DNA of 64,000 nt from Streptomyces mirabilis (GCF_039503195.1 NZ_JBCJKP010000001.1:372001-436000); one strand, 5' to 3'; positions 52,590 through 62,030 are shown, counted from the first letter of the stretch. Made by a program: numbers and translations. Notes: generated by a model not told the origin, from the sequence alone.

Positions 52590-52875
52590 TCTGGAAAGGC
52601 GCACGTCGCCGTCGGCGCACGCGTTGTGATGCGGCGGCCGACAGGCCCCCAGTGCCTGCGGAGATGCGATCCTCCGGATACCGGGCGCGGGCGCCACCAC
52701 CTGCCGAGCCGCGGACAAAAGTGTGCACGGGCTCGATGTGCCAAGCAGACTGCGCAGCTCCCACTGCGCCCCCGCCGTCCTCCACCGATCGTGACCATGC
52801 CCGCCCGGGGATCCGTGGAAGGGAATCCGGTGCGGGCTGTAGTCATGGGTGATCGTGTGGCGCGGGAGGCACGGT
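52590..52875. other. Non-coding stretch
   Basis: No frame with protein character was found on either strand. Confidence 0.4.
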
Positions 52876-52950
52876 TCAGCGGCGACGCAACATCATGACG
52901 ACAGCGACGATGACAATGATGACGACGACGGTACCAAGACCTATGTACAC
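52876..52950 (-). CDS. 24-residue single-pass membrane microprotein
   Basis: GTG 52950, preceded by AAGAGGAA at good spacing, encodes VYIGLGTVVVIIVIVAVVMM followed by LRRR and TGA. The peptide is one hydrophobic helix with a positively charged tail, so it should insert N-out/C-in. Tiny hydrophobic proteins like this are known in Streptomyces but mostly unstudied. It is not part of a larger frame with good composition. Confidence 0.5.
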   Translation of the reverse strand: MYIGLGTVVVIIVIVAVVMMLRRR

Positions 52951-53113
52951 GAGTTCCTCTTTCCTTCGGAGAGCGGCACCCATCGGTGCCGCAGAAACCC
53001 GAGTGCCCCCGTCAAAGCCTTTCAGCCCGCTCCGGTGAGTCTGTTGCCCCGCTGTGACATGCACCCATAACTGCTGGCGGAGTGCCCTAAAGAGGAGCCC
53101 CGACACCGGTCCG

Positions 53114-53276
53114 TCACCGGTCGGCCGGCGGAAGACGGGCAGCAATCACCACCTGATTGGCGACGGACACGGCACCCCGCTCAAGGTCATCACCACCGCG
53201 GCCAACGTGAACGACGTCACCCAGACCCTCGCTCTCGCCGACGGCATCCCGCCCATCACGGGCCGCCCCGGCCGGA
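53114..53276 (+). pseudogene. IS5-family transposase central fragment
   Basis: GRRKTGSNHHLIGDGHGTPL, KVITTAANVNDVTQTLALAD and GIPPITGRPGR are the conserved strand and Asp segment of IS5 transposases. It starts and ends abruptly. Confidence 0.65.
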
Positions 53277-53544
53277 CACTACGACGCCGGTGCCTGCGGA
53301 CCGCCCCAGTCCAGGCCCTCCGCCCACGTTGCGCCGAGTGGGCGGTGGTGCCCCGCAGGTCATGGGCGACGACGGCTGTGGCATCGCCGCGGACGAAGCG
53401 CTCGGCCGCCTCTCTTCGCAGCCGCTCACGAACCGCCCGGCGCTCAGCTCTCAGCCCGCCACCCTCCGCGCACCTCGTAGAAACGGCGTACTGCCGGGAT
53501 CACCACCTGTCAGCCCAGCGAGCGCGGTCGAGGAAGTTGTGACC

Positions 53545-53704
53545 GACACCCATGGACTCCAGTGGCATCAACGTGCTCATCGCCGCCCACCGGACCGTCG
53601 AACCGGCTGCGCCTGGCGGGCGTGCGGGAATCCGTCCAGCGCGTCCTGAGAACCGTCGGCATTGATGCCCCCTCCCCTGTCACTCCACCGCCGAAGAGGC
53701 TCTG
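53545..53704 (+). pseudogene. STAS-domain anti-sigma antagonist fragment
   Basis: MDSSGINVLIAAHRTV is the phosphorylatable-Ser loop of a STAS antagonist, and a second frame gives NRLRLAGVRESVQRVLRTVG and IDA from its C-terminal helix. The connecting segment is deleted. It would be the natural partner of an RsbW-like kinase. Confidence 0.5.
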
Positions 53705-53812
53705 ACCAGCTGAAACAGCCCACCTGGCGCCCCAGCGAGGGTCGTGCACGGGAAGTAATGCGTTCTTGGCGTCGTGACATGAAGCCCGAGGACTGGGGGC
53801 AGGCGCCATGAA

Positions 53813-54301
53813 ATGAAGGGAAACCAGATGTATGCCATGAGCAACGCACACGGTCGGCCTGTACGGGAGGGCTCCTCGCAACGGCAGGCCGGGGGCAGGC
53901 ATCGGCGCCATGGACGACGAGGGGGCCGGTGGCATCGCAGGCTTCTGGCCTACCGCGGCGTCGAACTGCTGCCCTCATCCGCTCTGGAGAGCGCGGGCGA
54001 GGAGTGCCTGTTGCTGGTACACATTCGCAAGGTGGTCGGGCGGGTGACCTATCGAGCGTGCGAGGAGTGCGCCGAGGGCGTGATCACCGATGTCGTCCTC
54101 GACGAACCGTTCCGCGACTGCGGGCTGGGCACCAGGGCGCTGTCGCATCTGCGCTCTCAGCATCCCGGTGTCACCTGGCACACCACGCTTGAGAAACGCC
54201 TCACTCGCGATCTGCTGCACCGCATGCGCATCCCCAAGACGGCCGTGGGAGGGACCTGCTCCCACCTTCGGTCCGTCGTCGTTGCCCCTGCCGACAGTTG
54301 A
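53813..54301 (+). CDS. GNAT-like acetyltransferase domain protein
   Basis: After a basic, low-complexity N-terminus the protein reads LLLVHIRKVVGRVTYRACEE, CAEGVITDVVLDEPFRDCGL, GTRALSHLRSQHPG and THTT-like WHTTLEKRLTRDLLHRMRIP. This fits the core of a GNAT fold, with FRDCGLGTRAL replacing the usual R/Q-x-x-G-x-G/A acetyl-CoA loop. The start is uncertain; ATG 53828 or a start nearer LLAYRGVELLPSSA are alternatives. Substrate unknown. Confidence 0.5.
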   Translation: MKGNQMYAMSNAHGRPVREGSSQRQAGGRHRRHGRRGGRWHRRLLAYRGVELLPSSALESAGEECLLLVHIRKVVGRVTYRACEECAEGVITDVVLDEPFRDCGLGTRALSHLRSQHPGVTWHTTLEKRLTRDLLHRMRIPKTAVGGTCSHLRSVVVAPADS

Positions 54302-54620
54302 GCGGTACCAGCGGTACTGAGGCTGATCCGCCGGGCACCGTCGGGCCCACACAGGCCGGATACGCGCTGATCTGTCAGCGTCAACGGCCCTTCCCCGCTT
54401 GCAGCTCGGCGAGCCCTGGTATGCAACCGAAAGGATCCAGGGGCCCCGGCGCGGGCTGCGTAAGGGGCAGCATGGCCTGGTGGCCTGCTGATCTGGATGG
54501 CAGGCTTCCCTCCACGTGAAGGGAGTGCCGCGGTGAGCGAGAATCAGCAAACGGAACGCCACTGGCCTGGGGGTTAGCGACGCTCGCCGGATGCATCGTG
54601 GTGATCATTGCCACCCAGCG
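54302..54620. other. Intergenic, with a possible broken small membrane gene
   Basis: GTG near 54533 begins SENQQTERHWPGG and stops; the next frame reads LATLAGCIVVIIATQRQ, a membrane helix. Together they may be a tiny frameshifted gene. Confidence 0.3.
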
Positions 54621-55178
54621 TCAGGTGACCAGCAGGCGGTTGAAGAACGACCGGTAGTGGCGCAGTGCCAGACGCAGGTCCTCGGTGTTCGCCTGTTCGC
54701 CCCGGCTCCACTGTCCTTCCAGTTCTTGTTTGTGGTCGGCGAATGTGGCGGCCAGCCTTTGCATCACGTCGGCGACGAGGGCATCGGCAGTGTGCACGGC
54801 GCCGCGCGGGTCGTCCAGGAACCTGTTCTGCACCTCCTGCCAGCGCAGGCGGAACCCTTCCTCATCCTCGGGGGTAAGGAGTTGGAGGGCCTCGTCCTCG
54901 GCGTGGGCGCCCGGGGCGGTGGCTTGGCGCTGGGTGCCGGAGTCGGCTCCCGCCTCGTCCCGAGGGCCCAAGACGGCTCCGCCAGCCTCACCTTCGGCGG
55001 GCTTGCTCGACGTGTTCGTGCTCTCGCCAGGGAAGGTCGGCACTTCGGCCTGCCTACTCGCCGCGCCCTCCGGCGTGGACCTGTCGCGAGGTTGGGCGAG
55101 GTCGTCGGTGGACCGGCCGCTCGCGGCGGCGGTGTCCGGTATGCCTTCGCGTTGCATATCTCCTCCGTTCCCGGACAC
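54621..55178 (-). CDS. Hypothetical helical protein, paralogue of the adjacent gene
   Basis: The 185-residue protein has a disordered N-terminal 110 residues rich in Ser, Ala, Glu and Gly, then an alpha-helical domain: GFRLRWQEVQNRFLDDPRGA, VHTADALVADVMQRLAATFA, EDLRLALRHYRSFFNRLLVT. The same landmarks occur in the next gene upstream (DRYTRDWASAQDEFVDRPED, LRGAMVHYRALFDELL), so the two are paralogues sharing the C-terminal domain. They lie 42 bases apart on the same strand and are presumably co-transcribed. No function known. Confidence 0.7.
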   Translation of the reverse strand: MSGNGGDMQREGIPDTAAASGRSTDDLAQPRDRSTPEGAASRQAEVPTFPGESTNTSSKPAEGEAGGAVLGPRDEAGADSGTQRQATAPGAHAEDEALQLLTPEDEEGFRLRWQEVQNRFLDDPRGAVHTADALVADVMQRLAATFADHKQELEGQWSRGEQANTEDLRLALRHYRSFFNRLLVT

Positions 55179-55220
55179 CTGGGCTTACGGATCGGGGCGA
55201 CGGGCCGTTCGCTGAGCCGT

Positions 55221-55775
55221 TCAGGCTCGGGCGTGGCGGGGTCCGCCGCCGTCGGAGAGCAGCTCGTCGAACAGGGCCCGGTAGTGCACCATGGCGCCCC
55301 GCAACTGTTCGGTGGTCGCCTCGTGTCGGTTGCTGAGCGCCTCGACATCGTGGGCGGCCCGGTAGTGCTCGAGTGTGCGGCCGTGCTCGACCGAGAGGTC
55401 TTTGAGCTGTTGATCGAAGTCCTGGGTCGGGTAACCGCGTTCGTGCATCAAGGAGGTCACCAGGCGGTCCGCGTCATGCACGGCGTCCTCTGGACGGTCC
55501 ACGAACTCATCCTGCGCGCTGGCCCAGTCCCGGGTGTACCGATCCCTGACACTGCTGTCCAGCGGCTTGATGTCCAGCGCGTCATGCCGCTTCTCGCGGG
55601 CCCTGAGCTCACGCTCGCCGGCCATGCGGCTGCCGGCATCCCCCATCGTGCGTTCATACTCCGGGCCGAAACGCTCACGCAGCTTCCGGCGGCGCATGAC
55701 CATCGACGCCGCCACAGCCACGGCGATCACCACCACGATGGCAATGATGATCGCCAGAAGTGTCGATGTCGACAT
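55221..55775 (-). CDS. Membrane-anchored helical protein
   Basis: The 184-residue protein begins with a membrane anchor (MSTSTLLAIIIAIVVVIAVA, then VAASMVMRRRK) facing the cytoplasm by its basic flank. A helical domain follows: KLRERFGPEYERTMGD, VRDRYTRDWASAQDEFVDRP, EDAVHDADRLVTSLMHERGY and EQLRGAMVHYRALFDELLSD. It is first in a two-gene unit with its paralogue, which lacks the anchor. This type is common and conserved in Streptomyces but unstudied. Confidence 0.75.
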   Translation of the reverse strand: MSTSTLLAIIIAIVVVIAVAVAASMVMRRRKLRERFGPEYERTMGDAGSRMAGERELRAREKRHDALDIKPLDSSVRDRYTRDWASAQDEFVDRPEDAVHDADRLVTSLMHERGYPTQDFDQQLKDLSVEHGRTLEHYRAAHDVEALSNRHEATTEQLRGAMVHYRALFDELLSDGGGPRHARA

Positions 55776-55926
55776 AGGGCAGAACCCCCTAACGTGAACG
55801 TCTTATATCCCTCTCTATTGTGAATTTCCGATTCTTTTCCGTTGAAACCGCGATACAGGGAGGAGTCACCGGCAGGCGTACCAGCCGTGCGGGGGTCCGC
55901 AACGCCGCTTGCGGTAGCGCGGGTGC

Positions 55927-56050
55927 GTGCTCGTACTGCAGGCGACTGCGAGTCTCGCCCAGATCGATCACTGTATGACGATCGGGGAGCGGCGCCGGGG
56001 CGAGGCCCGGTGGCCTCCGCCTCCCGAGTGGCTGCTGGAACGCGGTGCTC
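55927..56050 (+). pseudogene. DUF6233-like N-terminal scrap
   Basis: ASLAQIDHCMTIGERRRGEA then PPPPEWLLERG resembles the start of DUF6233 proteins, but the conserved Cys/His half does not follow. It runs on toward the PP2C pseudogene. Confidence 0.3.
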
Positions 56051-56141
56051 ACCTGCCGGAGGAGACTCGCTGCTCGTGGGGCCGCCTCGGTGGGAGCGCG
56101 TCGGGGCAGAACGGGCGCATGGGTGTCCGGCGTGGGCGTTT

Positions 56142-57020
56142 GTCGCGTGATCGCCTCCTGGAGGAGCCATCGAACGGCGGGCTGGTGGCGATCCCGCTCG
56201 TACTGATCGTGGCGATCACCGTGCTGGATCTCTACACGCCGGCCGACGTCCATCTTGGGCCTCTGCTGGTCATCGCGCCCGCGCTCACCGCCTCTCTCTC
56301 CGGGACGCGGGGGACCGCTCTCGTCGGGCCCTCGCGGTGGCGGCCCTGGTGCTCGTCGCCGCGCTCGAAGGCGGACTGACCACGGCCAACCGCACGGCGC
56401 AGATCCTCGCGCTGCTCGTCCTCTCCGCCCTGACAGTTTTCCTGCGATACGTCACGGAGCGGCGTGAACGTGCGCTGAGCCGGGCACGCTCGGTGGCGGC
56501 GACCACGCAACGGGTTCTCCTGCGGCCTCCGCCGCGCCGGATCGGGCCGTTGCGGGTGGCGTGGCTGTACCTGTCCGCGGAGGACGAAGCGGAGATCGGG
56601 GGTGATCTCTTTGCGGTCGGCCGGGCCGGGCATGCCGCGACCCGGGTGGTGATCGGCGATGTGCGGGGCCACGGCCTCGCCGCGATCGGTAAGGCCTCCC
56701 TGGTACTGAGTGCCTTCCGCGAGGGCACTCACCGCTGCGCCTCTCTGCTTGAACTGGTCACTGCCCTTGACGACAGCGTCAGCCGGAACATGGACGACGT
56801 GGCAGACACCAGTGTCATCGAGGCCCGCTCACCGGCCAGAGCGTTCTATCCGCTCGCCGAGCGGGTGGCGTCCTTCCCCGCCACAGGCCCCGACGATCTG
56901 CTGGACCGGATCCATCACGACCTGCTCGCCCACATCGGCGGACCTCCCGCTGACGACGCCGCCATCCTGATCATCGAACACACCCCCTCGCACCAGCTCC
57001 TTCGGCCCCGCACCCACTAG
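56142..57020 (+). pseudogene. SpoIIE/PP2C-type phosphatase, catalytic segment deleted
   Basis: The N-terminal membrane part (GLVAIPLVLIVAITVLDLYT, LLVIAPALTASLSG) shifts frame near 56325 into ALVLVAALEGGLTTANRTAQ and ALTVFLRYVTERRERALSRA. The phosphatase domain starts normally (SAEDEAEIGGDLFAVGRAGH, VVIGDVRGHGLAAIGKASLV) but jumps from SRNMDDVADT to SVIEARSPARAFYPLAERVA. The roughly 80 residues that include the second metal-binding Asp are gone, while the end (PPADDAAILIIEH) is intact. It cannot dephosphorylate an antagonist protein. Confidence 0.7.
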
Positions 57021-57566
57021 AAAAGCCTCAACAACTCCCCCCGGCTCCGCACCGGCGCCACATCCCAACTCCCGGCCAGCCAACCCATGGCCACCGTCTC
57101 CCTGTACTCCCACCGGCGAGGGAAAGCGCGGGCGTGAGCAGACAGGCAGGCGGCTGGGCATGGTTACCAGTGACGCTGCTGAAACTGGTCGGCCGTCGTC
57201 ATCGCCCCCAACACCGGCGACTGCCGGAACGCGGGGAAGCGCTCCAAGGGCGTCAGGAGCGACACGGCGCTGCGCGCGCCTACCGAGGGCGGCGCGCCGG
57301 CCTGCCCGCACTGCCGGCGGGACGCCTTGGCCTGAGCCACGGATTCGTTCAGCGCGGCCAACAGGTCGCCAGTGTGCCGCTGAGGCGCCCGAGCCATGCC
57401 CGGGAGGTCGCGGCCGTGATCGCGTTCCTCGCAGAGGGGCTCGTTCTACGCCACGGGCGCGGCCGCTTCTTGCGTGAAGGCCGGAGTGATGCTGCGGATG
57501 GGAGCGCGGACCGGCAGCCACGTCCCCGACGAGGCCTGGCGCGTCTCTCAGCATGTGCAGGAGGCC
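57021..57566. other. Stretch without a convincing gene
   Basis: A minus-strand piece (57164-57397) reads GDLLAALNESVAQAKASRRQ, which resembles the C-terminal tail of bacterial Ku proteins, but nothing upstream supports a Ku gene. Confidence 0.35.
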
Positions 57567-57794
57567 TTATCCGATCAGGGTCACCACCATGGCGATCAGC
57601 CCGATCGCTATCAGTGCCACCACCACCATGATCAGGACGAGTGCCATCGGTCCCCATGCCTTGCCCTGCTCGGGTGGCTCCGGATGGGAGATGCCATAGA
57701 TGCCCCCTTCGGCGGGCGGTGTCTCACCGGGTGACACACCGCGGCCCGGCTCGATGTCCGGGGTTCGCGTCGGGTCGGGGTCAGGAGTCGTCAT
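57567..57794 (-). CDS. DUF6480 family small membrane protein
   Basis: The 75-residue protein starts MTTPDPDPTRTPDIEPGRGV, then SPGETPPAEGGIYG, EPPEQGKAWGPMALVLIMVV and a single helix to the C-terminus. The Pro-rich N-terminus with PGETPPAE followed by one membrane segment is the DUF6480 pattern. GAGAGGAG lies upstream of the ATG. It is intact; no function is known. Confidence 0.75.
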   Translation of the reverse strand: MTTPDPDPTRTPDIEPGRGVSPGETPPAEGGIYGISHPEPPEQGKAWGPMALVLIMVVVALIAIGLIAMVVTLIG

Positions 57795-57963
57795 GGCGCA
57801 CGCTCCTCTCGGGGCCCAGCTCTTCGTGGGCTGGTCACGTCGTTGGGTTTAACGGATGTTCAGCGGGCCGTGGGGCGGCGTGGTGGGCGTGGGGCCCGAC
57901 CACGTTGGAGTGGCGCAGAGCAGGCCGATCGATTCGAGTCTCCAGGCATCACACCACCATCGT

Positions 57964-58161
57964 ATGGAGGAGGACGCGTTGCTTGTCGGGCCGCGCAGCG
58001 CTGATGTCGCCGAGAGCGGACTCTGGGTCGCGTTCAATGGCCAGGTCTCCGATGGTGACGATGCCCACCGCGTGCTGCGCTTCATCGACGACCGGTACAC
58101 GGCGGATCGAATGCTCGCGCACTTCCACCGCGCGGCCGAGGTCGTCGTCGCTTCACCGTGA
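57964..58161 (+). CDS. Small hypothetical protein, 65 aa
   Basis: The frame reads EEDALLVGPRSADVAESGLW, VAFNGQVSDGDDAHRVLRFI, DDRYTADRMLAHFHRAAEVV, VASP with good codon use. ATG 57964 is a reasonable start; the frame is open upstream with poorer composition, so it may be the end of a truncated gene. Family unknown. Confidence 0.4.
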   Translation: MEEDALLVGPRSADVAESGLWVAFNGQVSDGDDAHRVLRFIDDRYTADRMLAHFHRAAEVVVASP

Positions 58162-58618
58162 CCAGATCGTGGCTGACACGCTGAGTGATGGAACCCTCCC
58201 TCCGTGTAGTGCGGGGTGCTTTCGCCGCTGTTCGGTCTCCGGGTACCCGTAGTCGATAGATCCCAACGCCGTCACCAGGAGCGCGCGGACGGAGCTCAGG
58301 ATGCCTGGGTTGTCGGAGTGGCGGCGAACGATGAAAAGCGGCATCGTCGAGCCCGCGAGGCCGACGATCCGCAACGCCGTACCCCATCCCCATAGCCCAT
58401 AGCCCATAGCTCCAGTGACGCCCGCGAGCAGCCGCAGGCGTCACGAATCAGTTCGGGCGGTCCTGGAATAGGCGCCGTCGTCCGGGAAGGCCTGGGACAT
58501 GGCCACTTGGGCATGGCCCCCGCAGACCGGGGCCGGAACAGTCCGCGACCGGGCCCGCGCCTCCACGAAGCGGTAGCCAGGCGCAGAGCCACCTTGTACG
58601 ACCAGACGCTGCGCTCGG
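58162..58618. other. Non-coding stretch with a small tandem repeat
   Basis: No protein-like frame is present. CCCATAG is repeated three times in tandem at 58389-58409. Confidence 0.5.
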
Positions 58619-59130
58619 TCAACGGCTCGGGACTGTGGTCTCCCCTGCTGACTCGCGGTCGGCGAAGACGCCGGCGTCCGGGTGTCTGAGGAGGTCGGCG
58701 GGATCTCGGTACGACGCGCGGGCGGCAGCCGCTTCCAGGTCCGCTCGTGGGCACCGCCACGGGGACCACCCCGTCCCGCACGGCGGCCTTCATGTCCCAG
58801 ACCGTGTCGCCGACGAACACGGCTCGTTCACTGGGCACACCGGCCGGCCACCCGGCCTGCCGGGCGGGGTCGGGGGCGGGTCTGCCGTCGTCGACGTCGT
58901 CTGCACCGGCCGCCCCGAGGATGACGTCGTCCGCGTCGATGGCGCCACGCAGCGCGGATAGTTCCGCGCCACTCGCCGAGGTCGCCAGGAGGATCATCTT
59001 CCAGCCCCGCCCGGCCAGTGCGGCAGCAGGTCGCCTGCCTCGTCCAGCGCCGGTAGCCGCTCGAAGTACGTGGCGTAGGTCCCCCGGCTCGTCACCGCTT
59101 GGTCGTGAGCCACAGATCGTCGACCTCCTG
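58619..59130 (-). pseudogene. HAD-like phosphatase fragment, frameshifted
   Basis: GWKMILLATSASGAELSALR and DADDVILGAAGADDVDDGRP form HAD motif II and its surroundings, then SERAVFVGDTVWDMKAAVRD is motif IV. Another frame gives ADLEAAAARASYRDPADLLR and the end to TGA 58619. The N-terminal nucleophile Asp (motif I) is missing. It is unrelated to the intact HAD gene at 363. Confidence 0.6.
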
Positions 59131-59823
59131 CTCCTGAGGCACGTCATCGGAGGGCCGGTCGGTGGGGAAGGCCGTCCGCAGAAGGCCGAAGGCCGACGGG
59201 GCGGCTCCTGTCAGCTGTCAGTAGGCGGACCGATCCCTGACATGACACGGGTGCGAGTACCCCTCTCGTGTCCTCACTTCACAACGATCGCGGGGCGTCC
59301 CTTCCTCGTCGCCCGCCTAGGCTCCTGGGCACGTGGAGCGTCAGTCGGGCGGCTCGTCGGGCACGGGTGCCCCGGACGTGGACGGACAGAGGGTGGGGCG
59401 CCCTTCCCCTCGGTTCCGGCCTCGTTCGTGTCGGGGACCTCTGAGCCGGGAATCTTCGGGTCACGCATCTCCGACGACGCCTCCGGCTGCTCGGCGGCGG
59501 TGGCGTGTCGCTGGGCGGCATCACGGACAGTTACCACGTTCCGTTCCCTGGCCGCCTGCCTGCGCGCGAACCGCCGCCTCGCGGCATCACGTCCGGACAG
59601 ATGCACCGCACACGGTGCCGGCACCGGCGCCGCACCCGCGCCCTGAGTCCCGCACCGGAGCCGCCCACCCGCCGACGTCAGAGGAAAAACGGAGCGCATC
59701 CGTCGGCGGAAATGGCCAGAACCGTGGATCGGGAGCAGGCGCGCAACTGGTCATCTGTGGCTGACGGAATCGGTCCCGACCGTCGGGCCACCCTCTATGG
59801 GAACGTCTTCCGTCGACGCGGCG
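59131..59823. other. Intergenic region
   Basis: A minus-strand frame at 59274-59699 has Streptomyces-like codons but reads as Pro/Arg-rich, low-complexity sequence (SEMRDPKIPGSEVPDTNEAG), so it is not called as a gene. Confidence 0.35.
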
Positions 59824-61002
59824 TCATTCCCGCTCCTTCTTGGGAAACACGTACTCGTCGAGGATCAGGCCGGCGGCGACGGCCGCCGGGATGGCGACGA
59901 GGGCGCCGATGATGCCAAGGAGCGCTCCGCCGACCAGCACCGCAAGCACGGTGACCAACGGGTGGACATCGACGGCGAACTTCATCGTCCTCGGCACGAT
60001 GAGGTAGTCCTCGGCGACCCGGAAGACGACGTAGAAGACCGCGGTCGCGATCGCGATCGGCAGGGACACGGAGAGGGCGACGAGGCTGACGACGATTCCG
60101 GCGAGAGTGGAGCCGACGATCGGGATCAGGTCCATCAGGGCGGTGAAGATGCCCAGCGCGGCGGCGTACGGGACACCGGTGGACGCGCACCAGCCGAAGG
60201 TCGCTACACCGGCGATCCCCGAGGTGACGAGGTTGCCGAGCATGAACTTCCCTATCCGGTTCATGATCTCTTCGGCCACGCCCTCGACCCGCTCGCGGCG
60301 ACTGGCCGCCACGAAGCGGTAGCCGAACTCCTTGATGGTCGGCAGGGCCGCCATGCAGTACAGGGTCACCGTGATCACGATCGCCGTGGACGTGACCGTA
60401 CTCAGGACCATCCGCCCGGCGCCCAGTACGCCCCCTGCCAGACCGCTCGCTCCGTTTCCTGAGCCGATCTGCTGCTTGGCCCTCTCGACCAGGTGGTAGC
60501 GGTCCTCCAGACGACCGATCGCCGACTGGTGGTCGTGGAGCTGCTCCAGCCAGTTGGGCACCGCGTCCACCAGCGCGCTGATCTCCTTGGCCACCGGCGG
60601 AATGACCAGCGCCAGGAATCCGCCGAGTACCACGACGAACCCCGTCAGCACGATCGCGACGGCCCAGCCGCGCCGCAGACCACGGCGCGTGAACCACACG
60701 ACCAGTGGTTCCAGACTGATCGCGATGAACACGGCCAGCAGCAACAGGGTCAGCATCGAACTGACCCGCAGAACGGTCTGAACGGCGAGCCACGCCAGGC
60801 TCGCGCCCAGGCTCAGAGCGAACCCCACTGTCACCCATGACCGCCTACGACCGCCGCGTGGATCGCGATGCGGCGGCTCCTGGGGCGCCTTCCAAGACGC
60901 CTGTGCGGCGTCCGTCGGGCCGGGGTCGGCGCCGTTCACGCCCGTCTCCTCCACCGCACCGTGCTCCTCCCGAGCGGAATCGGGTTCGGACTGCGCAGAC
61001 AT
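59824..61002 (-). CDS. AI-2E family transporter (PerM/TqsA-like permease)
   Basis: The 392-residue protein has an acidic disordered N-terminal 60 residues and then the eight-helix AI-2E fold: WVTVGFALSLGASLAWLAVQ, LTLLLLAVFIAISLEPLVVW and VAIVLTGFVVVLGGFLALVI, a large extracytoplasmic/amphipathic segment (IGRLEDRYHLVERAKQQIGS), and the conserved ALMDLIPIVGSTLAGIVVSL and TVLAVLVGGALLGIIGALVA. GAGGAGAGG precedes the ATG. Family members export small signals or act as Na+/H+ antiporters; the substrate here is not known. Intact. Confidence 0.9.
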   Translation of the reverse strand: MSAQSEPDSAREEHGAVEETGVNGADPGPTDAAQASWKAPQEPPHRDPRGGRRRSWVTVGFALSLGASLAWLAVQTVLRVSSMLTLLLLAVFIAISLEPLVVWFTRRGLRRGWAVAIVLTGFVVVLGGFLALVIPPVAKEISALVDAVPNWLEQLHDHQSAIGRLEDRYHLVERAKQQIGSGNGASGLAGGVLGAGRMVLSTVTSTAIVITVTLYCMAALPTIKEFGYRFVAASRRERVEGVAEEIMNRIGKFMLGNLVTSGIAGVATFGWCASTGVPYAAALGIFTALMDLIPIVGSTLAGIVVSLVALSVSLPIAIATAVFYVVFRVAEDYLIVPRTMKFAVDVHPLVTVLAVLVGGALLGIIGALVAIPAAVAAGLILDEYVFPKKERE

Positions 61003-61197
61003 CGCGACGCCTCTCCTCGACTGCCTCAAATGGGCGCAGGTGTCACCACTGAACACCCCCGGCCGCCTCTCGCCGTGCATGGCCCTGGCAGTGACACTCA
61101 CCCTGTGCCGTCGCCCACGAGCAGTTCGTCCGAGACGGGTTGGTGGCACCGCTCCCGTGTACCCCGGCACTCCGCTCGTACCGCGTCCATCCCTTGT

Positions 61198-61279
61198 TCT
61201 TCGCAGGGAATCCCGGTCTTGAGGCCGGGCGGGAATGCGGTCCCCGGCCCGGAGGCGCGAAGCGCCGGAGATCTCTGCG
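61198..61279 (-). repeat. IS200/IS605 right-end repeat, copy 2
   Basis: This inverted copy of the 34028-34109 segment has a near-perfect CCGG-rich hairpin (CCCGGTCTTGAGGCCGGG). It lies just beyond the stop of the TnpA fragment, as expected for the element right end. Confidence 0.65.
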
Positions 61280-61294
61280 TCTTTGTGGTGACGG

Positions 61295-61500
61295 TCAGGC
61301 TGGCCGCGTCTGGCTGTCGATGTAGCCCTTGACGATGCTCAGCGGTGCGCCGCCACAGGATCCCACGAAGCAGGACGGGGACCAGAACACCGAGCCCGTG
61401 CCAATCCGGCCGGTGTACTCCGCGCGCAGGTAACGGGAGCTCGCTCCCTTGAGGCTGTTGACGAGCGTGAACAGGGCGACCTTCGGCGGGTGGTGCACGC
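61295..61500 (-). pseudogene. IS200/IS605 TnpA C-terminal fragment
   Basis: KVALFTLVNSLKGASSRYLR, AEYTGRIGTGSVFWSPSCFV and CGGAPLSIVKGYIDSQTRPA form the last 60 residues of a Y1 transposase including the catalytic Tyr. The N-terminal HUH motif is absent. It is much like the fragment at 33850. Confidence 0.65.
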
Positions 61501-61696
61501 GAAGGGCGTCGGGGTGATCCCTGCGTACAACTTCCTCATGCGGCCTACCGTCCGGCAGGCTCAGGCGCTGTCCGAAATGCTGCGGGATCACCGCTCCCTC
61601 TACAACGGGGCGTTGCAGGAACGCCGCGACGCCTACCGGCACGTCTCGAAGACGAGCGTCGGGTACGGGATGCAGTCCGCGCAGCTCAAGGTTTGA
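61495..61696 (+). pseudogene. IS605 TnpB N-terminal fragment
   Basis: VIPAYNFLMRPTVRQAQALS, EMLRDHRSLYNGALQERRDA and YRHVSKTSVGYGMQSAQLK match the start of TnpB-type RNA-guided nucleases. It stops after about 65 codons, before any RuvC motif. It is divergent from the TnpA fragment, the usual IS605 layout. Confidence 0.6.
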
Positions 61697-61794
61697 AGTT
61701 CCCGCTAGTTGGTGCCCCTACGGTGGGCGTCTGCGCCGTAGCACCGCTCCCAGACCCAGCGCTACCGTCCCCATCGCGGCGGCCAACACGAGGA

Positions 61795-62030
61795 CGTCCG
61801 GTCGGGCTGGAGGCCCATGAGAGTGTCACCGCTCTCTCGCTGGACGCGGGCTACCCGGCAGCGAGGGCGGGTGCTCCTTCAGCGACACGCTCGGGACGCC
61901 CGACCCGGCTCTCGACACTCTCGTCGACCGCGAGGCCGTCGAACCCGGTCTCCAGGCACTGCCGGAGCGTGACCACGTCAAGTCATGCGCGGTGCGGCCT
62001 GAGACCCCCCGCCTCTTTGTGACCGGTTTC
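61795..62030 (+). pseudogene. SigB/SigF-type sigma factor fragment
   Basis: GLEAHESVTALSLDAGYPA in one frame and CSFSDTLGTPDPALDTLVDR, EAVEPGLQALPERDHVKS in the next follow the region 3 of stress/sporulation sigma factors of the SigB/SigF group. Region 4 has decayed and region 2 is absent. Confidence 0.55.

Noticed and set aside
57164..57397. Ku-like C-terminal tail on the minus strand
   Set aside because: One short motif only; no Ku core domain upstream or downstream.
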